Made by a program: the position numbers and the translations under genes. Below the pieces are notes generated by a model that had not been told where the DNA came from, did no database searches, and saw only the letters and a program-made list of their open reading frames with translations. Positions 8,317 through 16,501 of a stretch of 64,000 nt of DNA are shown here, piece after piece. Each line of letters begins with the position of its first letter. The stretch's first letter is position 1. Source of the DNA: Autumnicola tepida (GTDB taxonomy: Bacteria; Bacteroidota; Bacteroidia; Flavobacteriales; Flavobacteriaceae); the NCBI RefSeq assembly GCF_031846485.1, contig NZ_JAVRHQ010000003.1:124001-188000 (forward strand). The letters are read 5' to 3'.

Positions 8317-10326
8317 CTAATCTTCAAAGACTGCAATCCCTTCCTGCAGCCATTGGTTGTATTCTTCAACATCTGGCGTATAGGCGGCGGGTTCATTCAG
8401 TTTTTCCCCTTCGTGGTTTAGCAAAACGTAAAAAGGCTGCGCATTTGCACCGTATTCTTTAATCTGAAGTTCGCTCCATTTCTTTCCAACTGTATTTACC
8501 TTATTTCCGGTAACTTCTGAAGTATAAGCCTCTTCCTCAGGCAAATTCCTTTTATCATCTACATAAAGCGAGATAAGCACCACTTCGTTTTTTAACTTAC
8601 TCAAAATTCGTGGTTTCGGCCATACATTTTGCTCCATCTTCCGGCAGTTTACACAAGCCCATCCGGTAAAATCCAGCATAACCGGTTTGTTGACTTTTTT
8701 TGCGTAAGCCATTCCTTTTTCATAATCATTAAAAGCAAGGATATCATGCGGCGGAAGCAAATGGGCGCCTTCGGGAATTTCTACATCTGCACCAGAATTT
8801 GCTGCAGGCGAATTTCGGCTATAGCCTACTCCATAAGGAGATTCGCTGTATTCCAACGGCGGCGGGAAAGCACTGATCAAATTGAGTGGCGCCCCCCAAA
8901 GCCCCGGAATAAGATAAATAGTGAAACTAAGCACTAAAAGCCCCATCAGCATTCGGCCAACCGAAATATTTTCCAAAGGAGAATCGTGCGGCAGGCGAAT
9001 TTTTCCGAATAAATAAAAAGCAAGCGCCCCGAAAATGGCAATCCAGATCGCTATAAAAACTTCACGTTCCAAAAGGTGCAATTGAAGCACAAGATCTGCC
9101 TGCGAAAGGAATTTAAAGGCCAGGGCCAGTTCCAGAAACCCTAAAAATACTTTTACGGTATTCAGCCAGCCGCCACTGCGCGGAAGGCTGTTTAACCAGC
9201 CGGGAAAAGCGGCAAAAAGGGCAAATGGTAAAGCTATTGCCAAAGAAAAGCCCAACATTCCTACAATGGGAGCGAGCCCACCGGTAGAAGCCGCCTGTAC
9301 AAGTAACGTCCCCACAATGGGGCCTGTACAGGAAAAGGAGACGATTGCCAGGGCAAGTGCCATAAAGAAAATGCCAATTATCCCGCCACGGTCTGCCTGT
9401 GAATCTACTTTATTTGCCCAGGAATTGGGCAGCATAATATCGAAAGCGCCAAAAAAAGAAATGGCAAATACCACCAGAATAATGAAAAATGCCATATTGA
9501 ACCATACGTTTGTAGCAAGGGCATTAAGCGAATCGGCGCCAAAAATAGCGGTAACAGCCGACCCGAGTAAAACATAAATTACCACAATGGAAATCCCGTA
9601 AATAACAGCATTACGGATTCCCTTCGCCCTGTTCTTGCTTTGTTTGGTAAAATAACTCACCGTCATGGGGATCATAGGAAAAACGCAAGGCGTAAGCAGG
9701 GCTGCGAAACCTGAAAGAAAAGCTACCAGAAAAATTCCCCACAGCCCTTTTTCTCCTTCATTATCAGCAATAAAACCGGTTTCAACTTTGTTTGAAATTT
9801 CTGCTTCTTCATTTGTAACTTCAGCAGCAGTAGAATTAAAAATACTGGGATTTGTAGAAGCTGCTATTCCCGAGCCCGCCGGAATATTAATGCTAAATTC
9901 TTCTAACTCGGGCGGAAGGCAACGCTCGTCATCACAAACCATAAATTCTACCGAAGCCTCTACTACAGCAGATTCCTTTAGCAATTTTATACGCTGCCGG
10001 AAAGCAGCATGATCTTCAAAATACTTAATCCTCATTTCAAAAACGGGATCATCTACCGTTTGTCCTTCTTCCTCTTCAGTGCTTCCAACGATTTCATAGG
10101 CTTCACTTTCAGGAAAAGAAAAGGTAGTGGGAATTGGGCCTCCGTCAGGCACATTTTGCGCATAAAGGTGCCATCCCTGCTCAATTTCCGCAGAAAAGAC
10201 AAGAATATATTCATTTTCAGCCCCTGAAACTTTTTCCACGGAAGGGGACCAGTCCACGGGATCATAAATCTGGGAAAAACCCTGCAGGGAAATTAGTAGG
10301 AAAAGGCATAGAAGGAAACGCTTCAT
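8317..10326 (-). CDS. dsbD: Thiol:disulfide interchange protein DsbD
   Basis: This 669-residue protein carries electrons from cytoplasmic thioredoxin to periplasmic thiols. After a signal peptide (MKRFLLCLFLLISLQGFSQ) come the N-terminal immunoglobulin-like domain with VCDDERC, an eight-helix membrane domain with TPCVFPMIP and SCTGP cysteines, and a C-terminal thioredoxin domain with WACVNC. I chose the ATG at 10326: an upstream in-frame ATG at 10368 would lie ahead of the -7 promoter element at 10356-10363, and 10326 gives a proper signal peptide. Confidence 0.93.
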   Translation of the reverse strand: MKRFLLCLFLLISLQGFSQIYDPVDWSPSVEKVSGAENEYILVFSAEIEQGWHLYAQNVPDGGPIPTTFSFPESEAYEIVGSTEEEEGQTVDDPVFEMRIKYFEDHAAFRQRIKLLKESAVVEASVEFMVCDDERCLPPELEEFSINIPAGSGIAASTNPSIFNSTAAEVTNEEAEISNKVETGFIADNEGEKGLWGIFLVAFLSGFAALLTPCVFPMIPMTVSYFTKQSKNRAKGIRNAVIYGISIVVIYVLLGSAVTAIFGADSLNALATNVWFNMAFFIILVVFAISFFGAFDIMLPNSWANKVDSQADRGGIIGIFFMALALAIVSFSCTGPIVGTLLVQAASTGGLAPIVGMLGFSLAIALPFALFAAFPGWLNSLPRSGGWLNTVKVFLGFLELALAFKFLSQADLVLQLHLLEREVFIAIWIAIFGALAFYLFGKIRLPHDSPLENISVGRMLMGLLVLSFTIYLIPGLWGAPLNLISAFPPPLEYSESPYGVGYSRNSPAANSGADVEIPEGAHLLPPHDILAFNDYEKGMAYAKKVNKPVMLDFTGWACVNCRKMEQNVWPKPRILSKLKNEVVLISLYVDDKRNLPEEEAYTSEVTGNKVNTVGKKWSELQIKEYGANAQPFYVLLNHEGEKLNEPAAYTPDVEEYNQWLQEGIAVFED

Positions 10327-10355
10327 AATTATGATTTTTGCACGCTTAAAATTAC

Positions 10356-10363
10356 CAAATCTA
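10356..10363 (-). promoter_or_regulatory. -7 promoter element for dsbD
   Basis: On the minus strand this reads TAGATTTG, a full match to TAnnTTTG, 29 bases before the ATG at 10326. It decides the start choice for dsbD. Confidence 0.55.
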
Positions 10364-10379
10364 AACATAGTAACTTCTT

Positions 10380-10413
10380 AAAAAAGAAAAGCCGAAAATT
10401 CACATTATCGGCT
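10380..10413 (-). terminator. Rho-independent terminator of rseP
   Basis: On the minus strand AGCCGA and TCGGCT form a stem around a 12-base loop, followed by a T-rich tract (TTTTCTTTTT). It lies just after the rseP stop codon and before the dsbD promoter. Confidence 0.75.
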
Positions 10414-10435
10414 TCAGTATATTGTTTAATTAAAA

Positions 10436-11752
10436 TTATTCAAAAAGCCATTTATAGATATCGTTCCCGTTGGCATAGAGCACAAGACCAAGGATAAGCA
10501 CAAATCCAACAAGTTGTGCTACTTCCATAAATTTGTCGTTTGGTTTTCTCCCGGTAACGATCTCATACAGCAGGAAAGTCACATGCCCTCCATCCAGGGC
10601 CGGGATCGGAAGAATATTCATAAAAGCCAGGATTATGGATATTAAAGCCGTGGTATGCCAAAAGCCCTGCCAGTCCCAGGTATCGGGAAAAAGGCCGCCA
10701 ATAGCTCCAAATCCGCCTAATTGTGAAGCTCCTTTCTTGGTAAAAACATATTTAAACTGATACACGTAATCACGCAGGGTCCAGTATCCATCTTCAAAAC
10801 CTTCAGAAATACTTTCGGCTAAACTGTATTCCCGTTTTGCGACTTCAAAGCTGCGTTTCTGGCGCACGCCAAGCAAACCTTCTTCATCGGGAGTGACCAT
10901 GGTACCTTTAATTTCGCCATCCCTTTCGTAAACAATTTCAATTTCTTTGTTCTTATTCTCCTGTGTTATAGGAGATATTTCATGCCAATAGCCAATTTCC
11001 TGTTTATTAATCGAAATAATGCTGTCGCCTTTTTTCAGCCCGGCCAAACCAGCTGCCCTTTCAGCTACAACAGTATCCAATACAGGCCGTTGAATTGGCA
11101 CAAATGGCTGGAGCACCCCACTCTGGAACATGGTGGTGCCAATTTCTTCCGGAAGGGAAATAGTTTCCTCTTCCCCGTTTTGATGAAGCACTGTTATGGA
11201 ATTGACGTCCCTCATAAACAGGTGCCTGTTAATATCCAGGCTGTTCTCAAAATCCTTTCCATTAACTTCTAATATCCTGTCCCCATCCTGGAAACCGAAT
11301 TCCTTAAATTCATCGGCCACTGCAAAACCTTTTGGCATTTGCTCGGGCCCCACATAAACAGTTCCCCAAACAAAAAGGATCATCATAAAAATAAGGAAAC
11401 CCAGCACCAGGTTTACCGTAACGCCACCTAGCATAATAATTAGCCTCTGCCAGGCCGGTTTACTTCTAAATTCCCATGGTTGCGGAGGTTGCGCCATTTG
11501 CTCCTTATCCATGCTTTCGTCTATCATTCCCGAAATTTTAACGTAACCACCAAGCGGCAGCCAGCCAATTCCGTAGACGGTCTCTCCTATCTTTTTCTTA
11601 AAAAGCGCGAATTTCACATCAAAAAAGAGGAAAAATTTCTCTACTCTGGTCTTAAATATTTTGGCGGGAATGTAATGCCCGAATTCGTGTAATACAATAA
11701 GCAACGACAAACTCAGCAAAAGTTGTATTGCCTTAACTGCAAATGGATCCAT
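10436..11752 (-). CDS. rseP: RIP-type site-2 metalloprotease RseP
   Basis: The 438-residue inner membrane protease cuts substrates within the membrane. It has the zinc motif HEFGH near residue 22, a central PDZ region (residues ~125-300, with PDZ-like GLKKGDSI) and the C-terminal motif NILPIPALDGGH that supplies the third metal ligand. Four membrane segments are visible. In other bacteria it releases ECF sigma factors from anti-sigma proteins and clears signal peptides. Transcription likely starts from the -7 element at 11779. Confidence 0.93.
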   Translation of the reverse strand: MDPFAVKAIQLLLSLSLLIVLHEFGHYIPAKIFKTRVEKFFLFFDVKFALFKKKIGETVYGIGWLPLGGYVKISGMIDESMDKEQMAQPPQPWEFRSKPAWQRLIIMLGGVTVNLVLGFLIFMMILFVWGTVYVGPEQMPKGFAVADEFKEFGFQDGDRILEVNGKDFENSLDINRHLFMRDVNSITVLHQNGEEETISLPEEIGTTMFQSGVLQPFVPIQRPVLDTVVAERAAGLAGLKKGDSIISINKQEIGYWHEISPITQENKNKEIEIVYERDGEIKGTMVTPDEEGLLGVRQKRSFEVAKREYSLAESISEGFEDGYWTLRDYVYQFKYVFTKKGASQLGGFGAIGGLFPDTWDWQGFWHTTALISIILAFMNILPIPALDGGHVTFLLYEIVTGRKPNDKFMEVAQLVGFVLILGLVLYANGNDIYKWLFE

Positions 11753-11778
11753 TATCTAATCTTCAAATTTAAATCGCA

Positions 11779-11786
11779 CAAAAGTA
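11779..11786 (-). promoter_or_regulatory. -7 promoter element for rseP
   Basis: The minus strand reads TACTTTTG, matching TAnnTTTG, 26 bases before the rseP ATG. No clear -33 element is seen. Confidence 0.5.
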
Positions 11787-11881
11787 ACTTTTTAAAAACT
11801 CCTATAAAAGTTTATGTATAAAGGCTGATAGCAAAATTGAAATTTTAATAATCTGAATGCGACTATTTAACCGCCAGCCTT

Positions 11882-11889
11882 TAGTTTTG
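11882..11889 (+). promoter_or_regulatory. -7 promoter element for the SCO gene
   Basis: TAGTTTTG matches TAnnTTTG and sits 16 bases before the ATG at 11906. The -33 position is not conserved. Confidence 0.5.
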
Positions 11890-11905
11890 CACTAAATATA
11901 GAATT

Positions 11906-12580
11906 ATGCTAAAGTTTTTTGCACGGTACAAATTCTTTGCCATTGTATTTTTTATCCTTTCAGTGATAATTATGGCCTGTATCTATACCTTGCTCAAGCC
12001 AGACAGGACTCTCCCGGTTTATCAGCCAGATATGGTGAATGCAGATTTAGTGGATACCACAGTACAGTACGTAAGGAAATATCATAAGATAGGCGATTTT
12101 AAACTGGTGAACCAGAATGGCGATACCATTACCCAGGATTTCTACAAGGACAAAATATATGTGGCCGATTTCTTTTTTACCACCTGCCTTACCATCTGCC
12201 CTATAATGACAGATCACATGGTGAAGATACAGGAGAAAATAAAGGATGACCCTGAAGTTTTCCTGCTGTCCCATACTGTTTTTCCGAAGACAGACAGCGT
12301 TCCGGTTTTAAAAAAGTATGCTGAAGAAAAAGGCGTTATTGATGAAAAATGGAACCTGGTTACCGGCGATAAAAAGCAAATTTACGACCTGGCCAGAAAA
12401 TCTTACCTCGCCACCAAAAGCACCGGCGATGGAGGCAAATATGATATGGTCCATACCGAAAATTTTGTGCTGGTAGATAAAAACCAGCAAATAAGGGGCT
12501 TTTATGATGGCACAGATCCAGAAGCCATAGAAAATTTAATGGAGGATATTAAAATTCTAAAAAGGGAATATCGGGATTAG
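11906..12580 (+). CDS. SCO1/SenC family copper chaperone
   Basis: The 224-residue protein has one N-terminal membrane anchor (residues ~10-28) and a periplasmic thioredoxin-like domain. The copper site is visible as TTCLTICP (Cys94 and Cys98) plus the distal His183 in MVHTENF. SCO proteins deliver copper to the CuA site of cytochrome c oxidase or act as thiol reductases. It precedes feoAB by 78 bases, so a separate promoter at 12623 likely serves the iron genes. Confidence 0.92.
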   Translation: MLKFFARYKFFAIVFFILSVIIMACIYTLLKPDRTLPVYQPDMVNADLVDTTVQYVRKYHKIGDFKLVNQNGDTITQDFYKDKIYVADFFFTTCLTICPIMTDHMVKIQEKIKDDPEVFLLSHTVFPKTDSVPVLKKYAEEKGVIDEKWNLVTGDKKQIYDLARKSYLATKSTGDGGKYDMVHTENFVLVDKNQQIRGFYDGTDPEAIENLMEDIKILKREYRD

Positions 12581-12622
12581 GAGTTTTTGAGCCTGAGGCT
12601 TTTCTACTAGTTTTATTTACCT

Positions 12623-12630
12623 TACTTTTG
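12623..12630 (+). promoter_or_regulatory. -7 promoter element for feoAB
   Basis: TACTTTTG matches TAnnTTTG and lies 28 bases before the TTG start of feoA. It implies that feoAB can be transcribed apart from the SCO gene. Confidence 0.5.
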
Positions 12631-12635
12631 CCTTG

Positions 12636-12652
12636 TTTAAATTCAATCTAAA
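12636..12652 (+). promoter_or_regulatory. Candidate metal-regulator site before feoA
   Basis: TTTAAATTCAATCTAAA has TTTA/TAAA ends and shares the TTTAGATT half (on the minus strand) with the clearer palindrome near mntR at 19087-19106. It falls directly after the -7 element. The symmetry is imperfect, so this is only a candidate. Confidence 0.3.
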
Positions 12653-12658
12653 TAAAAT

Positions 12659-12889
12659 TTGAAGCTTACCGTAGCAGATCTCAGAAGAGGGCAACGTGGA
12701 ATAATAAAAGAATTTTCTGCAGATGTTGTGCCTTTAAAGCTCCTGGAGATGGGTTGCTTGCCGGGAAATGAAGTGGAACTGGTGCAAACCGCCCCCTTTA
12801 AAGATCCTATGTACCTCAACATAAACGGAAGCCATCTTGCCATTAGGAAAGAAACCGCATTAGAGATTGAAATTGAGTTAATAGAGTAG
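12659..12889 (+). CDS. feoA: Ferrous iron transport protein FeoA
   Basis: The 76-residue SH3-like protein matches FeoA, a cytosolic partner of FeoB: LRRGQRGIIKEF, then LLEMGCLPGNEVELV and NGSHLAIRKETA. The start codon is TTG, since the only in-frame ATGs lie inside the conserved domain. The stop is one base before the feoB ATG, so the two are translationally linked. Confidence 0.92.
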   Translation: MKLTVADLRRGQRGIIKEFSADVVPLKLLEMGCLPGNEVELVQTAPFKDPMYLNINGSHLAIRKETALEIEIELIE

Positions 12890-12890
12890 C

Positions 12891-14993
12891 ATGGCGAAAC
12901 AAATTAATGTTGCGTTAATAGGAAATCCCAATACCGGAAAAACCTCCGTTTTTAATCACCTAACCGGCCTTAATCAAAAAGTTGGGAATTATCCCGGGAT
13001 TACGGTAGAGAAAAAGGAAGGAATCTGTAAACTTCCCCGGGGCCTCAGGGCGCATATCCTGGACCTGCCTGGCACATACAGCCTTAACGCTTCTTCTGTA
13101 GATGAAAATGTGGTAATTGAATTGCTGCTCAATAAAAATGACAAAGATTATCCCGATGTTGCCGTAGTGGTTAGCGATGTGGAAAACCTTAAGCGCAACC
13201 TTCTTCTTTTTACGCAAATTAAAGACCTGGGAATCCCCACCATTCTCGTGGTAAATATGGCAGACAGGATGCAACGCAAAGGCATTTCCCTTGATGTGGC
13301 TGCGCTGGAAGAAAGGCTTAAAACCAAAGTGGCCCTGGTAAGCGCCAGGAAAAGACAGGGAATAGACGAGCTTAAAGAACTTATTATAAATTACCGCCAC
13401 ATTACCACAGAACCCTGCGTTAATGCTTCGGTAATAGATCCGGAATATTTCGGCAGGCTTAGAAAAGCTTTTCCAAACCAGTCGCTTTATAAGTTGTGGC
13501 TGGTGATTACCCAGGATGTCAACTTCGGCAACATCAACAGGCACGAAGTAAATAAAAACAAGGATTTTAGCACAAAATCTGCCAGCGATCTAAAACGCCT
13601 TCAGCAGAAAGAAACCATTTTGCGCTACCAGTTTATTAACGGCACTTTAAAGGAAGCGATGACGGTAGATGTTAATGCCGCTACCGATCTCCGGTCACGG
13701 CTGGACAGGATCCTTACCCATAAGGTTTGGGGCTACGTGGTTTTCTTTACAATCCTGCTGCTCATCTTCCAGGCCATATACAACTGGTCAAGCTATCCCA
13801 TGGATCTTATAGACGCTACTTTTGCTTCCCTTAGCGAATTAACGCGTAATTTTATGCCATCTGGGGTTTTTACAGACCTGGTTACCGAAGGAATTATCCC
13901 GGGCCTTGGGGGAATTGTAATTTTTATCCCGCAAATCGCCTTTCTCTTCCTGTTCATCTCGATTCTGGAAGAAACCGGTTATATGAGCCGGGTGGTATTT
14001 CTAATGGACAGGCTAATGCGCAGGTTTGGCCTTAGCGGCAAAAGTGTTGTCCCGCTGGTATCTGGTACTGCCTGCGCCATTCCCGCAGTTATGGCCACCA
14101 GGAATATTGAAAACTGGAAAGAACGTCTTATCACCATTCTGGTGGTGCCTTTTACCACCTGTTCGGCAAGGCTGCCTGTATATCTGATCATTATCGCACT
14201 GGTGATTCCTGAAGGCACCTTCCTTGGCTTTAATTACCAGGGCTTAACTTTAATGATGCTTTACCTGATAGGTTTTGGAACGGCAATTTTTTCTGCCTGG
14301 ATTCTAAACGGAATCCTAAAGGTGAAAAACCGCACCTATTTTGTGATTGAAATGCCAAATTACAAAATGCCCATGCTTAAAAATGTAAGTATTACTGTAG
14401 TTGAAAAAACCAAATCTTTTGTACTTGGCGCCGGAAAGATTATTTTGGCAATTTCCATTATTTTATGGGTTTTGGCGAGCTATGGGCCGGGAGAAAACTT
14501 TAGCAATGCTGAAGAAATAGTAGCTTCAAAGTATGAGCCTGAAGCCGATCTTTCTACAGAAGAATTCCAGGGAGAAGTATCCTCCTATAAACTGAAGCAT
14601 TCCTATATAGGCATTATGGGAAGAGGTATAGAACCTGTTGTGGCCCCACTGGGCTATGACTGGAAAATAGGCATTGCCATTATAAGTTCTTTCGCGGCGC
14701 GGGAGGTGTTTGTGGGTACACTTGCCACTATTTACAGCGTGGGAAGCGATGAGGAAGAAACCATAAAAAACCGGATGGCCGCAGAAGTAAACCCTATCCT
14801 GGGCGGCCCACTGTTTACCCTTGCCAGTGGAATTAGCCTGCTGCTTTTTTATGCCTTTGCCATGCAATGTATGAGCACGCTTGCAATTGTTAAAAAAGAA
14901 ACCAATACCTGGAAATGGCCGGTACTCCAGTTAGTGATTATGAGCGGTTTTGCTTATCTTGTAGCTTTGGTGGCCTTTCAGCTTTTAAAATAA
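12891..14993 (+). CDS. feoB: Ferrous iron transporter FeoB
   Basis: This is a 700-residue Fe(II) permease with an N-terminal GTPase. G1 is GNPNTGKTS (residues 11-19), G3 is DLPGTYSL and G4 is NMAD. The membrane part has the Gate motifs around VPLVSGTACAIPAVMATR and FTTCSARLPVY, and FAAREVFVGTL. Length is typical. It lies in an operon with feoA and a very small Cys-rich membrane protein downstream. Confidence 0.95.
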   Translation: MAKQINVALIGNPNTGKTSVFNHLTGLNQKVGNYPGITVEKKEGICKLPRGLRAHILDLPGTYSLNASSVDENVVIELLLNKNDKDYPDVAVVVSDVENLKRNLLLFTQIKDLGIPTILVVNMADRMQRKGISLDVAALEERLKTKVALVSARKRQGIDELKELIINYRHITTEPCVNASVIDPEYFGRLRKAFPNQSLYKLWLVITQDVNFGNINRHEVNKNKDFSTKSASDLKRLQQKETILRYQFINGTLKEAMTVDVNAATDLRSRLDRILTHKVWGYVVFFTILLLIFQAIYNWSSYPMDLIDATFASLSELTRNFMPSGVFTDLVTEGIIPGLGGIVIFIPQIAFLFLFISILEETGYMSRVVFLMDRLMRRFGLSGKSVVPLVSGTACAIPAVMATRNIENWKERLITILVVPFTTCSARLPVYLIIIALVIPEGTFLGFNYQGLTLMMLYLIGFGTAIFSAWILNGILKVKNRTYFVIEMPNYKMPMLKNVSITVVEKTKSFVLGAGKIILAISIILWVLASYGPGENFSNAEEIVASKYEPEADLSTEEFQGEVSSYKLKHSYIGIMGRGIEPVVAPLGYDWKIGIAIISSFAAREVFVGTLATIYSVGSDEEETIKNRMAAEVNPILGGPLFTLASGISLLLFYAFAMQCMSTLAIVKKETNTWKWPVLQLVIMSGFAYLVALVAFQLLK

Positions 14994-15033
14994 AAAATTT
15001 GTAAGGAAACAGTTTTAAACCGACTTAACAAAC

Positions 15034-15192
15034 ATGGAATTACTACAACATATTTTAGTTTTTATAACTTTTGCAGTTGCCGTAGGTTATCTTGTTAGCA
15101 AATTCATCTGGAAACCTGCCTTCCTTACTTCATCAAAAGGAAATAACAAAAAGGCCAGTCCCTGCGGAAAATCTGATTGTGGCTGCCACTAA
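15034..15192 (+). CDS. FeoB-associated Cys-rich membrane microprotein
   Basis: An ATG at 15034 opens 52 codons. The product has one membrane helix (residues ~6-25), a basic linker, and a Cys-rich tail ending PCGKSDCGCH. This fits the small FeoB-associated Cys-rich membrane proteins found after feoB, which may play a FeoC-like role in sensing or handling iron. It lies 40 bases after feoB on the same strand. Its stop overlaps the end of the convergent gene by four bases. Confidence 0.82.
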   Translation: MELLQHILVFITFAVAVGYLVSKFIWKPAFLTSSKGNNKKASPCGKSDCGCH

Positions 15193-15602
15193 TCTTCAAC
15201 TTTTTCTGTGATTTTAAGCTGAAGGCTGTATTCTGAATTTTGTATTTCCTGAGGACTTTCAGGATAAGGATAAACTGCAAAGTCTGAAAGAGCGAAAGAT
15301 TTTCCGAAGAAATCTTCTAAAGGAAAATTTGTGCCGGCAACAATTTTCTCTCCAACAGATTTACCATTCTCAAAAAACTCCAACAGCACTTTTACCTCTC
15401 CTGCCCAGATACAGGTGACATTCCTGGGGCATCGTGAATCTGAAATCACTTTTTTAAATTTCACGCCGTGGGTGTTAACTTCAAAAACATCCCCGGAACA
15501 AAGAGATTCCTGATAAACCTTTAATTCAACCTCTTCCTGCTGAGCATACATCAATCCGCAGCTAAAAATCAGGACCGCCAACATTAAATTTCTCATCTCC
15601 AC
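15189..15602 (-). CDS. Exported protein of unknown function with DSRCP...CIWAGE motif
   Basis: The 137-residue product has a signal peptide (residues 1-20, ending MYAQ) and a beta-rich domain with the pattern KKVISDSRCPRNVTCIWAGE. This pattern recurs in small exported Bacteroidota proteins of unknown role. Three cysteines remain in the mature part. It converges on the FeoB-associated gene. The ATG at codon 1 or the one at codon 3 could start it. Confidence 0.65.
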   Translation of the reverse strand: MEMRNLMLAVLIFSCGLMYAQQEEVELKVYQESLCSGDVFEVNTHGVKFKKVISDSRCPRNVTCIWAGEVKVLLEFFENGKSVGEKIVAGTNFPLEDFFGKSFALSDFAVYPYPESPQEIQNSEYSLQLKITEKVED

Positions 15603-15642
15603 TTTTTATTAAAGACGATAAAGCCTGCCCTGTGTTGCAAAA

Positions 15643-16464
15643 TTATGCAAGGCCAACATCCAGGGTCATCATAATCATAAATCCACCTATAAAGCCAAGA
15701 GTGGAAATATCGGTATAACTCTCCTGCTGCGACTCGGGCACCACTTCTTCCACCACCACAAACATCATGGCTCCTGCAGCAAAGCAGAGCGCATAAGGTA
15801 AAACAGGCTGAAAAGTCATTACTGCCCAGGCACCCAAAACTGCCGCAATTGGCTCCACAATGGCAGAAAGCTGGCCAAAATTAAAACTTCTCCACCTGCT
15901 TAAACCCTGCCCTCTTAATGGCATTGCAACGGCAAAACCTTCAGGAAAATTTTGTAAACCTATTCCCATAGCCAGTGCGACTGCACCGCCTATACTTGCT
16001 CCTTCAAAGCCCGCAGCAACCCCTCCAAAAAGAACACCTATGGCAAGGCCTTCCGGAATATTATGCAGGGTAATGGCGAGGGTTAAAAGAATAGATTTAT
16101 GCCATTTTGTCTTCACCCCTTCCTTCTCACTCATCTGGAAATTCACGTGCAAATGCGGCAGGATTTTATCCAGAGCAAAAATGAACAGTGCGCCAAGGCC
16201 AAAACCAACTACAGCGGGAATAACCTTTACAAAACCTTCTCCAGGGCTCATTTCGATTCCCGGCGCCAGCAGGCTCCAGAAACTTGCCGCTACCATTACC
16301 CCGCCTGTAAAGCCCAGCATTCCATCAAAGACCTTACGGTTCATTTTTTTAAAGAAAAAAACAAGGGAGGCTCCCAGCGCTGTGAGCCCCCAGGTAAATA
16401 AGGTGGCATAAAGCGCTGCCAGAACAGGATCTAATTGCTGAAAATAATCTATAATCGACTTCAT
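15643..16464 (-). CDS. ZIP family metal transporter
   Basis: The 273-residue membrane protein belongs to the ZIP family (GufA/ZupT-like), which moves Zn2+, Mn2+ or Fe2+ into the cytoplasm. The metal-site helices are visible as HNIPEGLAIGV and NFPEGFAVAMPLRG. About eight membrane segments are seen. It lies 37 bases after the Nramp-USP gene on the same strand, so it probably belongs to the mntR-mntH-zip unit, which suggests Mn2+ or Zn2+ as cargo. Confidence 0.9.
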   Translation of the reverse strand: MKSIIDYFQQLDPVLAALYATLFTWGLTALGASLVFFFKKMNRKVFDGMLGFTGGVMVAASFWSLLAPGIEMSPGEGFVKVIPAVVGFGLGALFIFALDKILPHLHVNFQMSEKEGVKTKWHKSILLTLAITLHNIPEGLAIGVLFGGVAAGFEGASIGGAVALAMGIGLQNFPEGFAVAMPLRGQGLSRWRSFNFGQLSAIVEPIAAVLGAWAVMTFQPVLPYALCFAAGAMMFVVVEEVVPESQQESYTDISTLGFIGGFMIMMTLDVGLA

Positions 16465-16501
16465 CTTATTTACTTTTCTTAATTAATTTTTAATTTAAAA
16501 T

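Noticed and set aside
10326..10368. ATG start of dsbD at 10368
   Set aside because: It lies upstream of the TAGATTTG -7 element and would put 14 residues ahead of the signal peptide.
12960..13544. 194-codon open frame antisense to feoB
   Set aside because: feoB is clearly coding here, with all G motifs. The antisense peptide has no recognisable feature.
15860..16411. 183-codon open frame antisense to the ZIP transporter gene
   Set aside because: It is a shadow of the conserved ZIP frame. Its translation is Pro/Ala/Lys-rich with no domain, and it has no promoter element.
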